A DNA stretch of 64,000 nt from Rhodococcus oryzae (lineage in GTDB: Bacteria; Actinomycetota; Actinomycetes; Mycobacteriales; Mycobacteriaceae). Each line of letters starts with the position of its first letter. Positions within the stretch are counted from its first letter, which is position 1. The stretch is taken from positions 682,001 through 746,000 of the forward strand of contig NZ_SUMD01000001.1 of NCBI RefSeq assembly GCF_005049235.1. Direction: 5' to 3'. The translations under genes and the position numbers were made by a program. The notes beneath the pieces are model-generated. The model was given only the letters and a program-made list of their open reading frames with translations, was not told where the DNA came from and searched no databases. This document shows positions 27,789 through 38,972 of this stretch, piece by piece.

Positions 27789-28928
27789 TCAGGCGCGCAC
27801 CGTCAGGCCGACCTTCTGGAACTCCTTGAGGTCCGAGTAGCCGGACTTCGCCATCGAGCGACGCAGTCCACCGACCAGGTTCAGCGAACCGTACGGATCG
27901 GCCGACGGTCCGGTCAGGACCGTGTCGAGCGACGGGCGGTCACCGAAGGCGACCGGCAGCAGTGCGCCACGCGGCACCGACGGATGCGCGGCAGCCGACG
28001 GCCAGTACCAGCCGCCGCCGGGGGCCTCCGCCGCGACCGCGAGGGGCGCGCCGAGGACCGCTGCGTCCGCGCCGCAGGCGATGGCCTTGGCCAGGTCGCC
28101 CGAGGTGGTGATGTCGCCGTCCGCGATGACGTGCACGTAGCGCCCGCCGGTCTCGTCGAGGTAGTCGCGACGCGCGGCCGCGGCGTCCGCGATCGCGGTG
28201 GCCATGTGCACCCCGATGCCCAGCACCTCGCCGGTGGTGGTGGCGCCCTCGGTGGAGCCGTAACCGACGATGACACCCGCGGCACCGGTGCGCATCAGGT
28301 GCAGCGCCGTGCGGTGATCGCTCACGCCGCCCGCGATCACCGGGACGTCGAGCTCGGAGATGAACGTCTTGAGGTTCAGCGGCTCGCTCTCGCCGTGCGC
28401 GACATGCTCGGCGGAGATGATCGTGCCGTGGATCACCAGCAGGTCGATCCCGGCCTTCACCAGCTCCGGGGTCAGTGCGCGCGCGTTCTGCGGGCTGACC
28501 CGGACCGCGGTGGTGACACCCGATTCACGCACCTGCGCGACGGCCGCCGCGAGCAGGTGCGGCTGGATCGGCGCCGCGTGCAGCTCCTGGAGCCGGGCGA
28601 TCGGCGCGTCCGGGTCCTCGTCCGTCTCGGCGAGGTGCACCAACTCGGCGAGCTTCGCGTCGACGTCGGCGTGCCGACCCCACAGGCCCTCGCCGTTGAT
28701 CACGCCGAGCCCGCCCCGCTTGCCGAGCTCGATCGCGAACGAGGGCGAGACCAGGGCGTCGGTCGGGTGCGCGAGCACCGGGATGTCGAAGCGGTACGCA
28801 TCGAGCTGCCAGGCCGTCGACACCTCCTTGGAGGACCGGGTCCGGCGGGAGGGGACGATGTCGATGTCGTCCAGCTCATAGGTGCGACGGGCTGTCCGGC
28901 CCATGCCGATTTCAACGAGGTCGCGCAC
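27789..28928 (-). CDS. guaB3: GuaB3-type IMP dehydrogenase-related protein
   Basis: 379-residue TIM-barrel protein of the IMPDH/GMP reductase superfamily. It has no CBS domains. The catalytic loop that reads GSICTT in GuaB2 reads YGSTEGATTT here, so the catalytic cysteine is missing. Conserved barrel segments: DDIDIVPSRRT, VIAGGVSDHRTALHLM, VHVIADGDITTSGDLAKAIA. GTG at 28928 follows AAAGGGG. Cyanobacterial GuaB3 has been described as a GMP reductase; the actinobacterial role is not settled. It lies 65 nt downstream of guaB2 and is probably co-transcribed. Confidence 0.92.
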   Translation of the reverse strand: MRDLVEIGMGRTARRTYELDDIDIVPSRRTRSSKEVSTAWQLDAYRFDIPVLAHPTDALVSPSFAIELGKRGGLGVINGEGLWGRHADVDAKLAELVHLAETDEDPDAPIARLQELHAAPIQPHLLAAAVAQVRESGVTTAVRVSPQNARALTPELVKAGIDLLVIHGTIISAEHVAHGESEPLNLKTFISELDVPVIAGGVSDHRTALHLMRTGAAGVIVGYGSTEGATTTGEVLGIGVHMATAIADAAAARRDYLDETGGRYVHVIADGDITTSGDLAKAIACGADAAVLGAPLAVAAEAPGGGWYWPSAAAHPSVPRGALLPVAFGDRPSLDTVLTGPSADPYGSLNLVGGLRRSMAKSGYSDLKEFQKVGLTVRA

Positions 28929-28993
28929 GCGCGCCCCTTTCTTCGTTGTGGCTGATGCTTGCCTGGATCTTCGCTGGAAACTATCCCGCGCGG

Positions 28994-30622
<1,629 letters not shown>

Positions 30623-30722
30623 TCAGCCCGCCCACCATGGTATCGGCTGTATGCGTGGGCGAGCGAACGCGGTGAGATGTGACAGCTGGCGCAGACCCGC
30701 ATGCGCTGCGTACCGTGGACCT

Positions 30723-31127
30723 GTGCGTGATCAATTGCCCCCCGGTCTGCCGCCGGATCCGTTCGCCGGCGACCCCTCCGATCCGTCGGCCGCGTTGGAC
30801 GCGATCGAGCCGGGTCAGCCCCTCGACCCCCATGAGCGACTGGCCGTGGAAGAGGACCTCGCGGACCTCGCGGTCTACGAGGCCCTGCTCGGCCATCGCG
30901 GCATCCGCGGGCTCGTCGTGTGCTGCGACGACTGCCAGCAGGATCACTACCACGACTGGGACATGCTGCGCGCCAACCTGCTGCAGCTGCTCGTGGACGG
31001 CACCGTGCGCCCGCACGAGCCCGCCTACGACCCGGTCCCCGAGGCCTACGTCACATGGGACTACTGCCGCGGCTACGCGGACGCCTCCATGAACGAGGCG
31101 CTGCACGGCGACGGCTTCGACGCCTGA
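30723..31127 (+). CDS. DUF5319 family protein (Rv3412-like)
   Basis: 134-residue acidic cytosolic protein of unknown function, conserved in actinobacteria beside guaB2 and sigD. Characteristic features are the N-terminal LPPDPFAGDPSDP, the CCDDCQQDHYHDWDMLRANL segment with a possible metal site (Cys, Cys, His) and the YVTWDYCRGYADA end. GTG start with TACCGT at 30711-30716 seven nt upstream, so probably leaderless. Convergent with rsdA across a terminator. Confidence 0.88.
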   Translation: MRDQLPPGLPPDPFAGDPSDPSAALDAIEPGQPLDPHERLAVEEDLADLAVYEALLGHRGIRGLVVCCDDCQQDHYHDWDMLRANLLQLLVDGTVRPHEPAYDPVPEAYVTWDYCRGYADASMNEALHGDGFDA

Positions 31128-31146
31128 GCCACACCCGACACGACGA

Positions 31147-31183
31147 AAACGGCCCGACAAGGATTCACCTTGTCGGGCCGTTT
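31147..31183. terminator. Terminator between DUF5319 gene and rsdA
   Basis: AAACGGCCCGACAAGG (31147-31162), loop ATTCA, exact complement ending in TTT (31168-31183). A 16-bp stem with A and T tracts on its two sides, so it can serve both convergent genes. Confidence 0.85.
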
Positions 31184-31199
31184 CGCGTCTGGGCTCGGA

Positions 31200-32216
31200 T
31201 CAGCTGGGCGCCACGTTCGACGTCAGGTCCCGCGGCGTCGGCGTGTCCTGGGTCGGCGGCTCGACCCTGGTGGTGGTCGGCGCGGGCGGGACCGTCGTCG
31301 GCACCACCGGCGGGCTGGTGACAACCGGCGGGACCGTCGTGACGACCGGCGGGATCGTGATCGGCGGCACCTGGGTCGGCGGCACCCCCGGGTCGACAGG
31401 CAGGACGGTCGGCAGGCTCGGAAGGGTCGGCCCGGTGGTGGGCAGCACCGGCGCGGTGACCGTGTCGCCGGGCAGCGTCACACCCGGCACGGCGGGCAAG
31501 CCGGGGGTCGTCCCGGCCGCCGAGGGCAGCGTGGTCGTCGTCAGAGGGGTCTTGGCGGCATCGGCCACCAGCCGCTCCCGCCAGGCCGTCAGCTCGTCGT
31601 GCTTGGCCGACTCGTTCACGTCGTCGACCCGCTTGCGTGCGGACTCCAGCACCACCAGCGCCGCCTGCGGGTCGCCTGCGCGGATGAGGCGCTCGGCCTC
31701 CTCCAGGTTGGTGGTCGTGTCGATACCCGCGACGGTCGAGTTGGCGCGCTCGGTGAACACGACCTCCTTGACCTTCCACAGCGGATCGCCCGGTACGGCG
31801 TTGTAGGAGAAGACCGTCAGGCCGGCCATCACGACGGCGACGGCAGCGGCAGCGCCCGCGATGGGCCGGAGCAACCGCAGATTCGAGCGGCGGGGCGAGC
31901 CGATCGTGGCGAGTTCCCGGTCAACGGCGGCGGCCACCTGGTCGAGATCGGGCTCGGCCGGCATGGCGGGGGCGAGGATCTCGGCGCGCCATGCGGTCAG
32001 CAGGGTCGCGAGCTCGAACTCCTCGGGGCTGTTCGTCGCGATCGGGCCGTCACCGGCGATCGCGTCGATGAGGGCGTCGTCTCGCGCGATGGCGGCGAAA
32101 TCGACGGCGGTCGCATCGGTGTCACCGAGGGACGACGCGTCCGGGGTGAGATCGGCACCGGACGTGTCCCGCTGCGTTCCCTCGCGGTCCCCACCACGCT
32201 TGCTGCCCCTAGCCAT
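31200..32216 (-). CDS. rsdA: Anti-sigma-D factor RsdA
   Basis: 338-residue membrane anti-sigma factor. The N-terminal cytoplasmic part (about 1-110) would bind SigD and contains the conserved DALIDAIAGDG segment. A TM helix follows (LLRPIAGAAAAVAVVMAGLTVF, here LLRPIAGAAAAVAVVM). After it come an extracytoplasmic helical region (DPLWKVKEVVFTERANST) and a long Pro/Thr/Val-rich tail. Like M. tuberculosis RsdA it lacks a zinc-binding anti-sigma motif; release there is by ClpX-ClpP after membrane proteolysis. The ATG at 32216 overlaps the sigD stop by 8 nt. Confidence 0.9.
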   Translation of the reverse strand: MARGSKRGGDREGTQRDTSGADLTPDASSLGDTDATAVDFAAIARDDALIDAIAGDGPIATNSPEEFELATLLTAWRAEILAPAMPAEPDLDQVAAAVDRELATIGSPRRSNLRLLRPIAGAAAAVAVVMAGLTVFSYNAVPGDPLWKVKEVVFTERANSTVAGIDTTTNLEEAERLIRAGDPQAALVVLESARKRVDDVNESAKHDELTAWRERLVADAAKTPLTTTTLPSAAGTTPGLPAVPGVTLPGDTVTAPVLPTTGPTLPSLPTVLPVDPGVPPTQVPPITIPPVVTTVPPVVTSPPVVPTTVPPAPTTTRVEPPTQDTPTPRDLTSNVAPS

Positions 32217-32787
32217 ACATCTCACCCGCTTTCGCAACTTCGTTCTTCAACTTCGCGAGCGCCCTGTGCTGGGCGACCCGTACTGCTCCGGCCGTGCTGC
32301 CCACGGCAGCTGCCGTCTCCTCCGCCGACAGGCCGACAACCAAACGCAGGACCAGGATCTCCCGATGCTTCTCGGGGAGGGTTCCCAGTAGCGCGCTCAT
32401 CTGCCGGGTGGTCTCCGAGTCAAGAGCGAGCTTCTCGGGTCCCTCGTCGGTGGAGATGACATCTGGTACCTCGGCCATCGACTCGGCTTTGTTACGCCCG
32501 GCGTTCCGATGGGCATCTGCCACCTTGTGCGCGGCGATGCCATACACGAATGCCATGAATGGGCGGCCCTGATCCTGATACCGCGGCAATGCGGTCATCA
32601 CTGCCAGGCATACCTCCTGCGCCACGTCGTCCGCGGACAGTTGTCCCCTTTCCGCGGCTCCGACCCGTGATCGGCAGTAACGCACAACCAAGGGTCGAAC
32701 ACTCTCGAGCACTCGAGACAAGGCAACTCGATCGCCCTGCGCTGCCGCAGCGACGGCTGAGTCCAACTCCTCGCTCGTATTAGTCAT
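32209..32787 (-). CDS. sigD: RNA polymerase sigma factor SigD (ECF)
   Basis: 192-residue extracytoplasmic-function sigma factor. Region 2 with ADDVAQEVCLAVMTALPRYQ and the FMAFVYGIAAHKVADAHR core; region 4 with LPEKHREILVLRLVVGLSAE and the recognition helix GSTAGAVRVAQHRAL. Start ATG at 32787 (MTNTSEEL) agrees with SigD proteins; upstream in-frame codons give non-homologous sequence. Coupled to rsdA. SigD in mycobacteria controls stringent-response and stationary-phase genes. Confidence 0.93.
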   Translation of the reverse strand: MTNTSEELDSAVAAAAQGDRVALSRVLESVRPLVVRYCRSRVGAAERGQLSADDVAQEVCLAVMTALPRYQDQGRPFMAFVYGIAAHKVADAHRNAGRNKAESMAEVPDVISTDEGPEKLALDSETTRQMSALLGTLPEKHREILVLRLVVGLSAEETAAAVGSTAGAVRVAQHRALAKLKNEVAKAGEMYG

Positions 32788-32875
32788 CGTCAGAGTGATT
32801 CCTGGCGTTACAGTGGCGCCCGCTCCAGAGCGCTCCCACCTGGCGGTGGAACGTTTGAAGGATAGCGACAGACAC

Positions 32876-33670
32876 TCACAGATCCCTGAATCGGCCACCG
32901 CGGTCGGAGATTTGCCGTCGACATTCATCCCGGATCGCCGCCGCGTCCGCACCGGGACGGACTCCATTGACAAGCATCGCCGCCGCCCAGCGCAGTGGCA
33001 ACAACTCGTGCTCGGCGCACCGGTCCAACACCTGTTCGCCCAGATCAAGCGCCGCGGCAGGATCCGGGCCTGCGCTGTGAGCGGCCGCCAGCAGGAGGTC
33101 CGACTTCACCTGGTGCCGAACCGAGTCGACGTCCCTGGCGAGCTCGACGGCCGTGCTCGCGTGCCGACGCGCCGTGGCGGGATCCCCCGACGCCAACGCG
33201 ATCTCGGCGCTCACCCAGTTCAGACGGATGCTCTGCCGCCACAGCCCTTGGTCGTTCCCGACCAGCGGCGCGCACCGCTCAAGGAGGGCGGAACCGAGTG
33301 CGAGCCGACCGCAGCCGAGCGCGTCCGCGGCCAGCCCGGTCAGTGCGTCGCATCGAGCGGCGATCAGCGCCGCCTCCTCCTCACCCGCCGGTCCGCCGAG
33401 TGCCGCGAGCGCTCGCCCGTCGAAGCCCGCCGCCAGCCGATGCCATCCGAGTTGCCTGAGCAACGAGGCCTCCGTGCTCAGCGCGAGCGAGGCGACGCCC
33501 TGGCCCGGGCGCCCACGCGCAATGCGCACGAGTTCGGTCCGCGCCGCGGCGTAGCGCCCCTGCCCACCGAGCGCCACCGCCCTGAGCCAGCGCTGCTCGT
33601 TGTCGTCGGCGGCAGGCAACGGGGCCAACCCGGGCTCGTCGCCGAATGCGGCGCTGATCAGTGTCCCCAC
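32876..33670 (-). CDS. Conserved hypothetical protein, TPR-like helical repeats (Rv3415c-like)
   Basis: 264-residue, almost entirely helical and alanine/leucine-rich protein. Repeats of the pattern (ALGGQGRYAAARTELVRIA, CDALTGLAADALGCGRLAL, VSAEIALASGDPATARRHAS) resemble tetratricopeptide hairpins. Same place as Rv3415c in M. tuberculosis, between sigD and whiB3. GTG at 33670 with TACTCT at 33683-33678 seven nt upstream suggests a leaderless start; the longer frame from 33712 would lie across that promoter. Function unknown. Confidence 0.78.
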   Translation of the reverse strand: MGTLISAAFGDEPGLAPLPAADDNEQRWLRAVALGGQGRYAAARTELVRIARGRPGQGVASLALSTEASLLRQLGWHRLAAGFDGRALAALGGPAGEEEAALIAARCDALTGLAADALGCGRLALGSALLERCAPLVGNDQGLWRQSIRLNWVSAEIALASGDPATARRHASTAVELARDVDSVRHQVKSDLLLAAAHSAGPDPAAALDLGEQVLDRCAEHELLPLRWAAAMLVNGVRPGADAAAIRDECRRQISDRGGRFRDL

Positions 33671-34061
33671 CAGGCCAAGAGTAGAGCCGGCCCGCGCGCC
33701 CCCGCGCCGCACCCACCCGCGCCCGAATACCCATTCACGTCACGTTTGTCGAGAGTTACGGGCGCGCCGACGTATTTCAAGGTTGAATCAAAGATTGAAT
33801 CAGGCAACTGATTCAGAGTCCGGTTTGTGGCAATTGCGTTAACCAAGAATCTCAACGCCGGTCCGCACGATGACAGGGCGCGCACCACGCCCTCCGACCG
33901 CATAGGACCAGCAAAAGCACTCGTCAGCACCCATTACAGGACACCGAGGCCGAGCCGGGGGGCCGTCGCAGCGACAGCCGATCACGGCTACATGTCCTTG
34001 TCTATGAACGGAACGTTAAATTCTCGTGCGAACACTATGGAAATCCCCACTTGAAGAACTA
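33671..34061. other. Long intergenic region between the Rv3415c-like gene and whiB3
   Basis: No convincing gene. It is more AT-rich than its surroundings. It holds the promoter of the leftward gene at its left end. A cluster of TGAATCA sequences lies at 33783-33815: TTGAATCA twice in direct repeat 12 nt apart, the second forming an inverted repeat with TGATTCA. The region is the likely regulatory zone of whiB3. Confidence 0.6.
33783..33815. repeat. TGAATCA direct and inverted repeat cluster
   Basis: TTGAATCA at 33783-33790 and 33795-33802 (12-nt period), then GGCAAC and TGATTCA at 33809-33815, which pairs with the second copy. The arrangement resembles a multi-site regulator binding region; the regulator is not known. 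Confidence 0.6.
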
Positions 34062-34089
34062 TTGACTCGTTTTCCGCAATACCTCTAAC
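34062..34089 (+). promoter_or_regulatory. Candidate whiB3 promoter
   Basis: TTGACT at 34062-34067 and TCTAAC at 34084-34089, 16 nt apart, resembling the SigA consensus. This predicts a leader of about 60 nt before the whiB3 ATG at 34155. Confidence 0.5.
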
Positions 34090-34154
34090 GTTGCCGAGAC
34101 GAATTGATTTCAGACCTGGAGGCTCTTCAGGTGTATGGATGGACAGGAGATGGC

Positions 34155-34448
34155 ATGCCTCAGCCGAATCACCTCCCCGGACCGAACGCCGATATCTGGG
34201 ACTGGCAGATGCACGGCCTGTGCCGCGGAGTCGACTCCGCGATGTTCTTCCATCCGGACGGTGAGCGGGGCCGGGCACGCACCCAGCGTGAGACCCGCGC
34301 CAAGGAAATGTGCCGTCAGTGCCCCGTGCTCGCGCAGTGCCGCAGCCACGCCCTCAGCGTCAGCGAGCCGTACGGGATCTGGGGCGGCATGTCCGAGACC
34401 GAACGTGAGATGCACGCCCGCAGGGGCCGCCACCGCATCGCGGTGTAG
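34155..34448 (+). CDS. whiB3: WhiB-family redox regulator WhiB3
   Basis: 97-residue [4Fe-4S] transcriptional regulator that senses redox state and oxygen/NO, and in mycobacteria controls lipid synthesis. Cluster ligands: C23 (HGLCRG), C53, C56 and C62 (CRQCPVLAQC). The G(I/V)WGG turn is GIWGG at 74-78. The N-terminus MPQPNHLPGPNADIW and FFHPDGERGRARTQRE are close to M. tuberculosis WhiB3. AGGAG precedes the ATG at 34155; an upstream in-frame TTG at 34104 is not needed. Ends in a strong terminator. Confidence 0.95.
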   Translation: MPQPNHLPGPNADIWDWQMHGLCRGVDSAMFFHPDGERGRARTQRETRAKEMCRQCPVLAQCRSHALSVSEPYGIWGGMSETEREMHARRGRHRIAV

Positions 34449-34460
34449 ACGACGTCGTAC

Positions 34461-34495
34461 CTCGGCGCGGCCCCGGCTTCCGGGGCCGCGCCGAG
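34461..34495 (+). terminator. Terminator of whiB3
   Basis: CTCGGCGCGGCCCCGG, loop CTT, exact complement (34480-34495): 16-bp GC-only stem 12 nt after the whiB3 stop. No U-tract, as is common in actinobacteria. Confidence 0.8.
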
Positions 34496-34504
34496 ATGCG
34501 TGAC

Positions 34505-34531
34505 CCATCCCTCGCACCACCCGCTCCGAAT
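34505..34531 (+). promoter_or_regulatory. SigK-type promoter of the fasciclin lipoprotein-sigK-rskA operon
   Basis: CCATCC (34505-34510) and CCGAAT (34526-34531), separated by 15 nt. Both elements equal the -35 and -10 sequences reported for M. tuberculosis SigK, which drives mpt83/mpt70. The downstream operon includes sigK itself. Confidence 0.78.
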
Positions 34532-34574
34532 GCCTTCCCGACAGCACTCGCACAACACTCGGGAAGGCAGTCCC

Positions 34575-35225
34575 ATGAGCATCAGCACCACCCGCATCCG
34601 TACCCTCGCCGTCGCGGCCACCGCGTCGATCGCCCTGATCGGCGTCTCGGCGTGTTCCTCCGACAGCGACGACTCCTCCCCCGCCTCCCCCGCGACCAGT
34701 GACGCCATGTCGCCTGAGATGACGGCCGATCCCGCCGCGAACCTGGTCGGGCCCGGCTGCGCGGAGTACGCGGCGGCGGTGCCGCAGGGTGGCGGCTCGA
34801 TCTCGGGCATGGCCCAGGATCCGGTGGCCGTCGCCGCCTCGAACAACCCCCTCCTCACCACCCTGGTGGCCGCGGTCTCGGGGCAACTCAACCCCGATGT
34901 CAACCTCGTCGACACCCTCAACGGAGGGCAGTTCACCGTGTTCGCACCCGTCAACGACGCGTTCGCCAAATTGGATCCGGCCACCATCGACACGCTGAAG
35001 ACCGACGACGCGCTGCTGACGAAGGTCCTCACCTACCACGTGGTACCGGGCCGGATCGCGCCGGACGAGATCGCAGGCCAGCACCCGACGGTCGAGGGCG
35101 CCGCGGTGACCGTGACCGGATCGGGAGATGCCCTCAAGGTCAACGACGCGAACGTCATCTGCGGCGGCGTCAGCACCGCGAATGCCACCGTCTACCTCAT
35201 CGATTCCGTGTTGATGCCGCAGTAA
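34575..35225 (+). CDS. Fasciclin-domain surface lipoprotein (MPT83/MPT70-like)
   Basis: 216-residue exported lipoprotein. Signal peptide residues 1-26 with lipobox IGVSAC, lipid-modified C27. A Ser/Asp/Ala-rich linker follows, then one FAS1 domain: [13 protein letters not shown], the H1 box [16 protein letters not shown], the YH motif TYHVVPGRI and the final [14 protein letters not shown]. tuberculosis MPT83 has the same layout and is the best-known SigK target. GGGAAGG precedes the ATG. A 10-bp inverted repeat (34532-34541 with 34559-34568) spans the leader and touches the ribosome site. Confidence 0.92.
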   Translation: MSISTTRIRTLAVAATASIALIGVSACSSDSDDSSPASPATSDAMSPEMTADPAANLVGPGCAEYAAAVPQGGGSISGMAQDPVAVAASNNPLLTTLVAAVSGQLNPDVNLVDTLNGGQFTVFAPVNDAFAKLDPATIDTLKTDDALLTKVLTYHVVPGRIAPDEIAGQHPTVEGAAVTVTGSGDALKVNDANVICGGVSTANATVYLIDSVLMPQ

Positions 35226-35271
35226 CGTGATTCGCAGTAACGTGATTGTCGATGAAGGGAATCGGAGAGTC

Positions 35272-35922
35272 GTGACGGACCCGGGGTCCACGGATTCCGG
35301 CGCCACGACCGATCACGGCATCGGCGAGGCGGCCTGCCCGGCGGACACCGGGCAGGCCCTCGCCGTGCGCGCGGCCGAGGCGGCCGAGCTGGCCGCCCTG
35401 CTGACCCGCGCCGCCGATGGTGATTCGGGGTCGTTCGCCGAGCTGTACGACCGGACCTGCGCCCGCGTCTACGGAATGGTGCTGCGGGTGCTGCGCGATC
35501 CGGGCTTCGCCGAGGAGACCACCCAGGAGGTCTACCTCCAGCTCTGGCGCACCGCCGACGACTTCGACGCGACACGGGGATCCGCGGTGTCCTGGCTGAT
35601 GACCCTCGCGCACCGCAGGGCCGTCGACCGGGTCCGGTCGGAACAGTCGCACTCGAACCGCGAGGTGGTCTACGAATCACGCAACCGCGGCAGCGAATTC
35701 GACGAGGTCGCCGAGGAGGTCTCCGGGCGCCTGGACCGGCAGGCCGTCATCGACTGCCTCGACACCCTCACCTCGGTGCAGCGCGAGTCGGTCTCGCTCG
35801 CCTACTACGGCGGACGCACCTACCGCGAGGTCGCCGCGCACCTCGGGGTCGCGCTGCCGACCGTCAAGACCCGTATCCGGGACGGGCTGGTTCGGCTCAG
35901 AGGATGCCTGGGGGTGGCGTGA
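35272..35922 (+). CDS. sigK: ECF sigma factor SigK
   Basis: 216-residue ECF sigma factor. Region 2: AELYDRTCARVYGMVLRVLR and GFAEETTQEVYLQLWR; region 4: LTSVQRESVSLAYYGGRTYR and HLGVALPTVKTRIRDGLVRL. YYGGRTYREVA is typical of SigK. The GTG at 35272 is chosen since GGAG lies just upstream; GTGs at 35227 or 35242 are alternatives. It follows the fasciclin gene without terminator and overlaps rskA, so SigK drives its own expression through the CCATCC/CCGAAT promoter. Confidence 0.9.
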   Translation: MTDPGSTDSGATTDHGIGEAACPADTGQALAVRAAEAAELAALLTRAADGDSGSFAELYDRTCARVYGMVLRVLRDPGFAEETTQEVYLQLWRTADDFDATRGSAVSWLMTLAHRRAVDRVRSEQSHSNREVVYESRNRGSEFDEVAEEVSGRLDRQAVIDCLDTLTSVQRESVSLAYYGGRTYREVAAHLGVALPTVKTRIRDGLVRLRGCLGVA

Positions 35923-36662
35923 TGGACGACGACCAGATCGACCTGGCCCACGCCTACGCCCTCGACGCCCTCGACTCGGGCCAACTCCGTGCGGTCGAGC
36001 AACTGCTCGCCACCTCCGACGAGAGCCTGCGGACCGAATTCGAGACGGTGGTGCGCCAGTGCCGGGAGACGTTGGCGGCGACCGCCGCCGCGAACGCGAC
36101 CGCTCCGCCCGCACAGATCCGCGAACGCCTGCTGACACAGATCGCGCAGGAGCCCCGCACCGGCCCGGGCCCGGCTGCGGCGCCGGTCTCGCTCGCCGAC
36201 CGGCGGCGCACCGCCACCCGCTGGCGCCTGGTGGGCGCCGCGGCGGCGGCCGTCGCGCTGCTCGCGGGCGGCGTGGTCATCGGACAGCAGCTGCGCGAAC
36301 CGACTCCAGAGCAGCCGATGGCGGCCCAGGTGATGAGCGCCCCGGACGTCCAGACGTCCTCGACGGCGGTGCCCGGCGGCGGCTCGGCTACCGCCGTCTA
36401 CTCCCGGTCGACCGATGCCGCGGTGCTGATGATGAACGACGTCACCCCGCCCGCACCGGAGTCGGTCTATCAGATGTGGCTCATGGCGGGCACCGGTGCC
36501 CCGGTCTCGGCGGGCACGATGTCGCCGGATCAGGTGTCGCCTTCGACCGTGGCCGTGCTCGACGATCTCGACGGCGCCTCGCTGCTGGCCTTCACTGTGG
36601 AACCCGCGGGCGGCTCGGAGCAGCCGACCACCGACGTGTTCGCCTCGCTGCCACTGGGATAG
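35922..36662 (+). CDS. rskA: Anti-sigma-K factor RskA
   Basis: 246-residue membrane anti-sigma factor. Cytoplasmic helical sigma-binding domain at the N-terminus (DLAHAYALDALDSGQLRAVE, then REQLL-type helices). TM helix at about residues 104-124 (RLVGAAAAAVALLAGGVVIG). The extracytoplasmic domain of about 120 residues belongs to the RskA C-terminal family (SVYQMWLMAGTGAPVSAGTM, then LLAFTVEPAGGSEQPT). The TGATG junction couples it to sigK. Release by regulated membrane proteolysis is known for the family. Confidence 0.92.
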   Translation: MDDDQIDLAHAYALDALDSGQLRAVEQLLATSDESLRTEFETVVRQCRETLAATAAANATAPPAQIRERLLTQIAQEPRTGPGPAAAPVSLADRRRTATRWRLVGAAAAAVALLAGGVVIGQQLREPTPEQPMAAQVMSAPDVQTSSTAVPGGGSATAVYSRSTDAAVLMMNDVTPPAPESVYQMWLMAGTGAPVSAGTMSPDQVSPSTVAVLDDLDGASLLAFTVEPAGGSEQPTTDVFASLPLG

Positions 36663-36667
36663 CAGAA

Positions 36668-36709
36668 AGCGACAGGCCCCGGACGGAGATCCGTCCGGGG
36701 CCTGTCGCT
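36668..36709. terminator. Terminator between rskA and groEL1
   Basis: 20-bp stem: AGCGACAGGCCCCGGACGGA (36668-36687), loop GA, exact complement (36690-36709). Lies between the convergent rskA and groEL1 genes. Confidence 0.85.
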
Positions 36710-36736
36710 GCTGTCACCCGGGGGTGACGGTGGGTG

Positions 36737-38362
<1,626 letters not shown>

Positions 38363-38442
38363 CTACTCCTGGATTGGGAGGGTCCGCAACGCGATCCGCC
38401 CCGGGCCCGATGGACGGGACGCCGGGGCGGATCGCAAGTGGC

Positions 38443-38742
38443 TTACTTGGAGATGACAGCCAGCACGTCACGTGCCGAGAGGATCAGGTACTCCTGGCCG
38501 GCGTACTTGATCTCGGTTCCGCCGTACTTGCTGTAGATGACGGTGTCGCCTTCCTTGACGTCGACCGGGATGCGGTTGCCCTTGTCGGTCACGCGACCTT
38601 CGCCGACGGCGACGACGGTGCCCTCCTGGGGCTTCTCCTTGGCCGTGTCGGGGATGACCAGGCCTGAGGCAGTCGTCGTCTCGGCCTCGTTGGCCTGGAC
38701 GAGGATCTTGTCCTCGAGCGGCTTGATGTTCACGCTCGCCAC
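38443..38742 (-). CDS. groES: Co-chaperonin GroES
   Basis: 99-residue 10-kDa cap protein of the chaperonin. Start [16 protein letters not shown], mobile loop [18 protein letters not shown], roof segment and the conserved [16 protein letters not shown]. First gene of the operon with groEL1, behind a CIRCE element about 130 nt upstream of the ATG. The second chaperonin (GroEL2) is not in the window. Confidence 0.97.
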   Translation of the reverse strand: MASVNIKPLEDKILVQANEAETTTASGLVIPDTAKEKPQEGTVVAVGEGRVTDKGNRIPVDVKEGDTVIYSKYGGTEIKYAGQEYLILSARDVLAVISK

Positions 38743-38870
38743 GATGAGCCCTCCACTTTCAGGGGTTTATGCGTCCAGGGCTGTTCCCAGGACGTGATGG
38801 TGTGTTCGTACGCTTGCGGCATCTCACTCGAGCCCCGTCGTCGCGGGTGCCGAGGCTCGGTCAGCGCCAA

Positions 38871-38897
38871 CTAGCACTCTATACATGCGAGTGCCAG
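38871..38897. promoter_or_regulatory. CIRCE element (HrcA operator) of groES-groEL1
   Basis: TAGCACTC, 9-nt spacer, GAGTGCCA: the CIRCE inverted repeat (TTAGCACTC-N9-GAGTGCTAA) with mismatches only at the outer ends. Implies HrcA repression and heat induction. Confidence 0.88.
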
Positions 38898-38972
38898 CGC
38901 TCAAGGTCGGCGGGTACTTAGGTGCTCGATGCGAGAATTGCGTGGAACGGGGGGTCAGGACCGGAGCTCACC

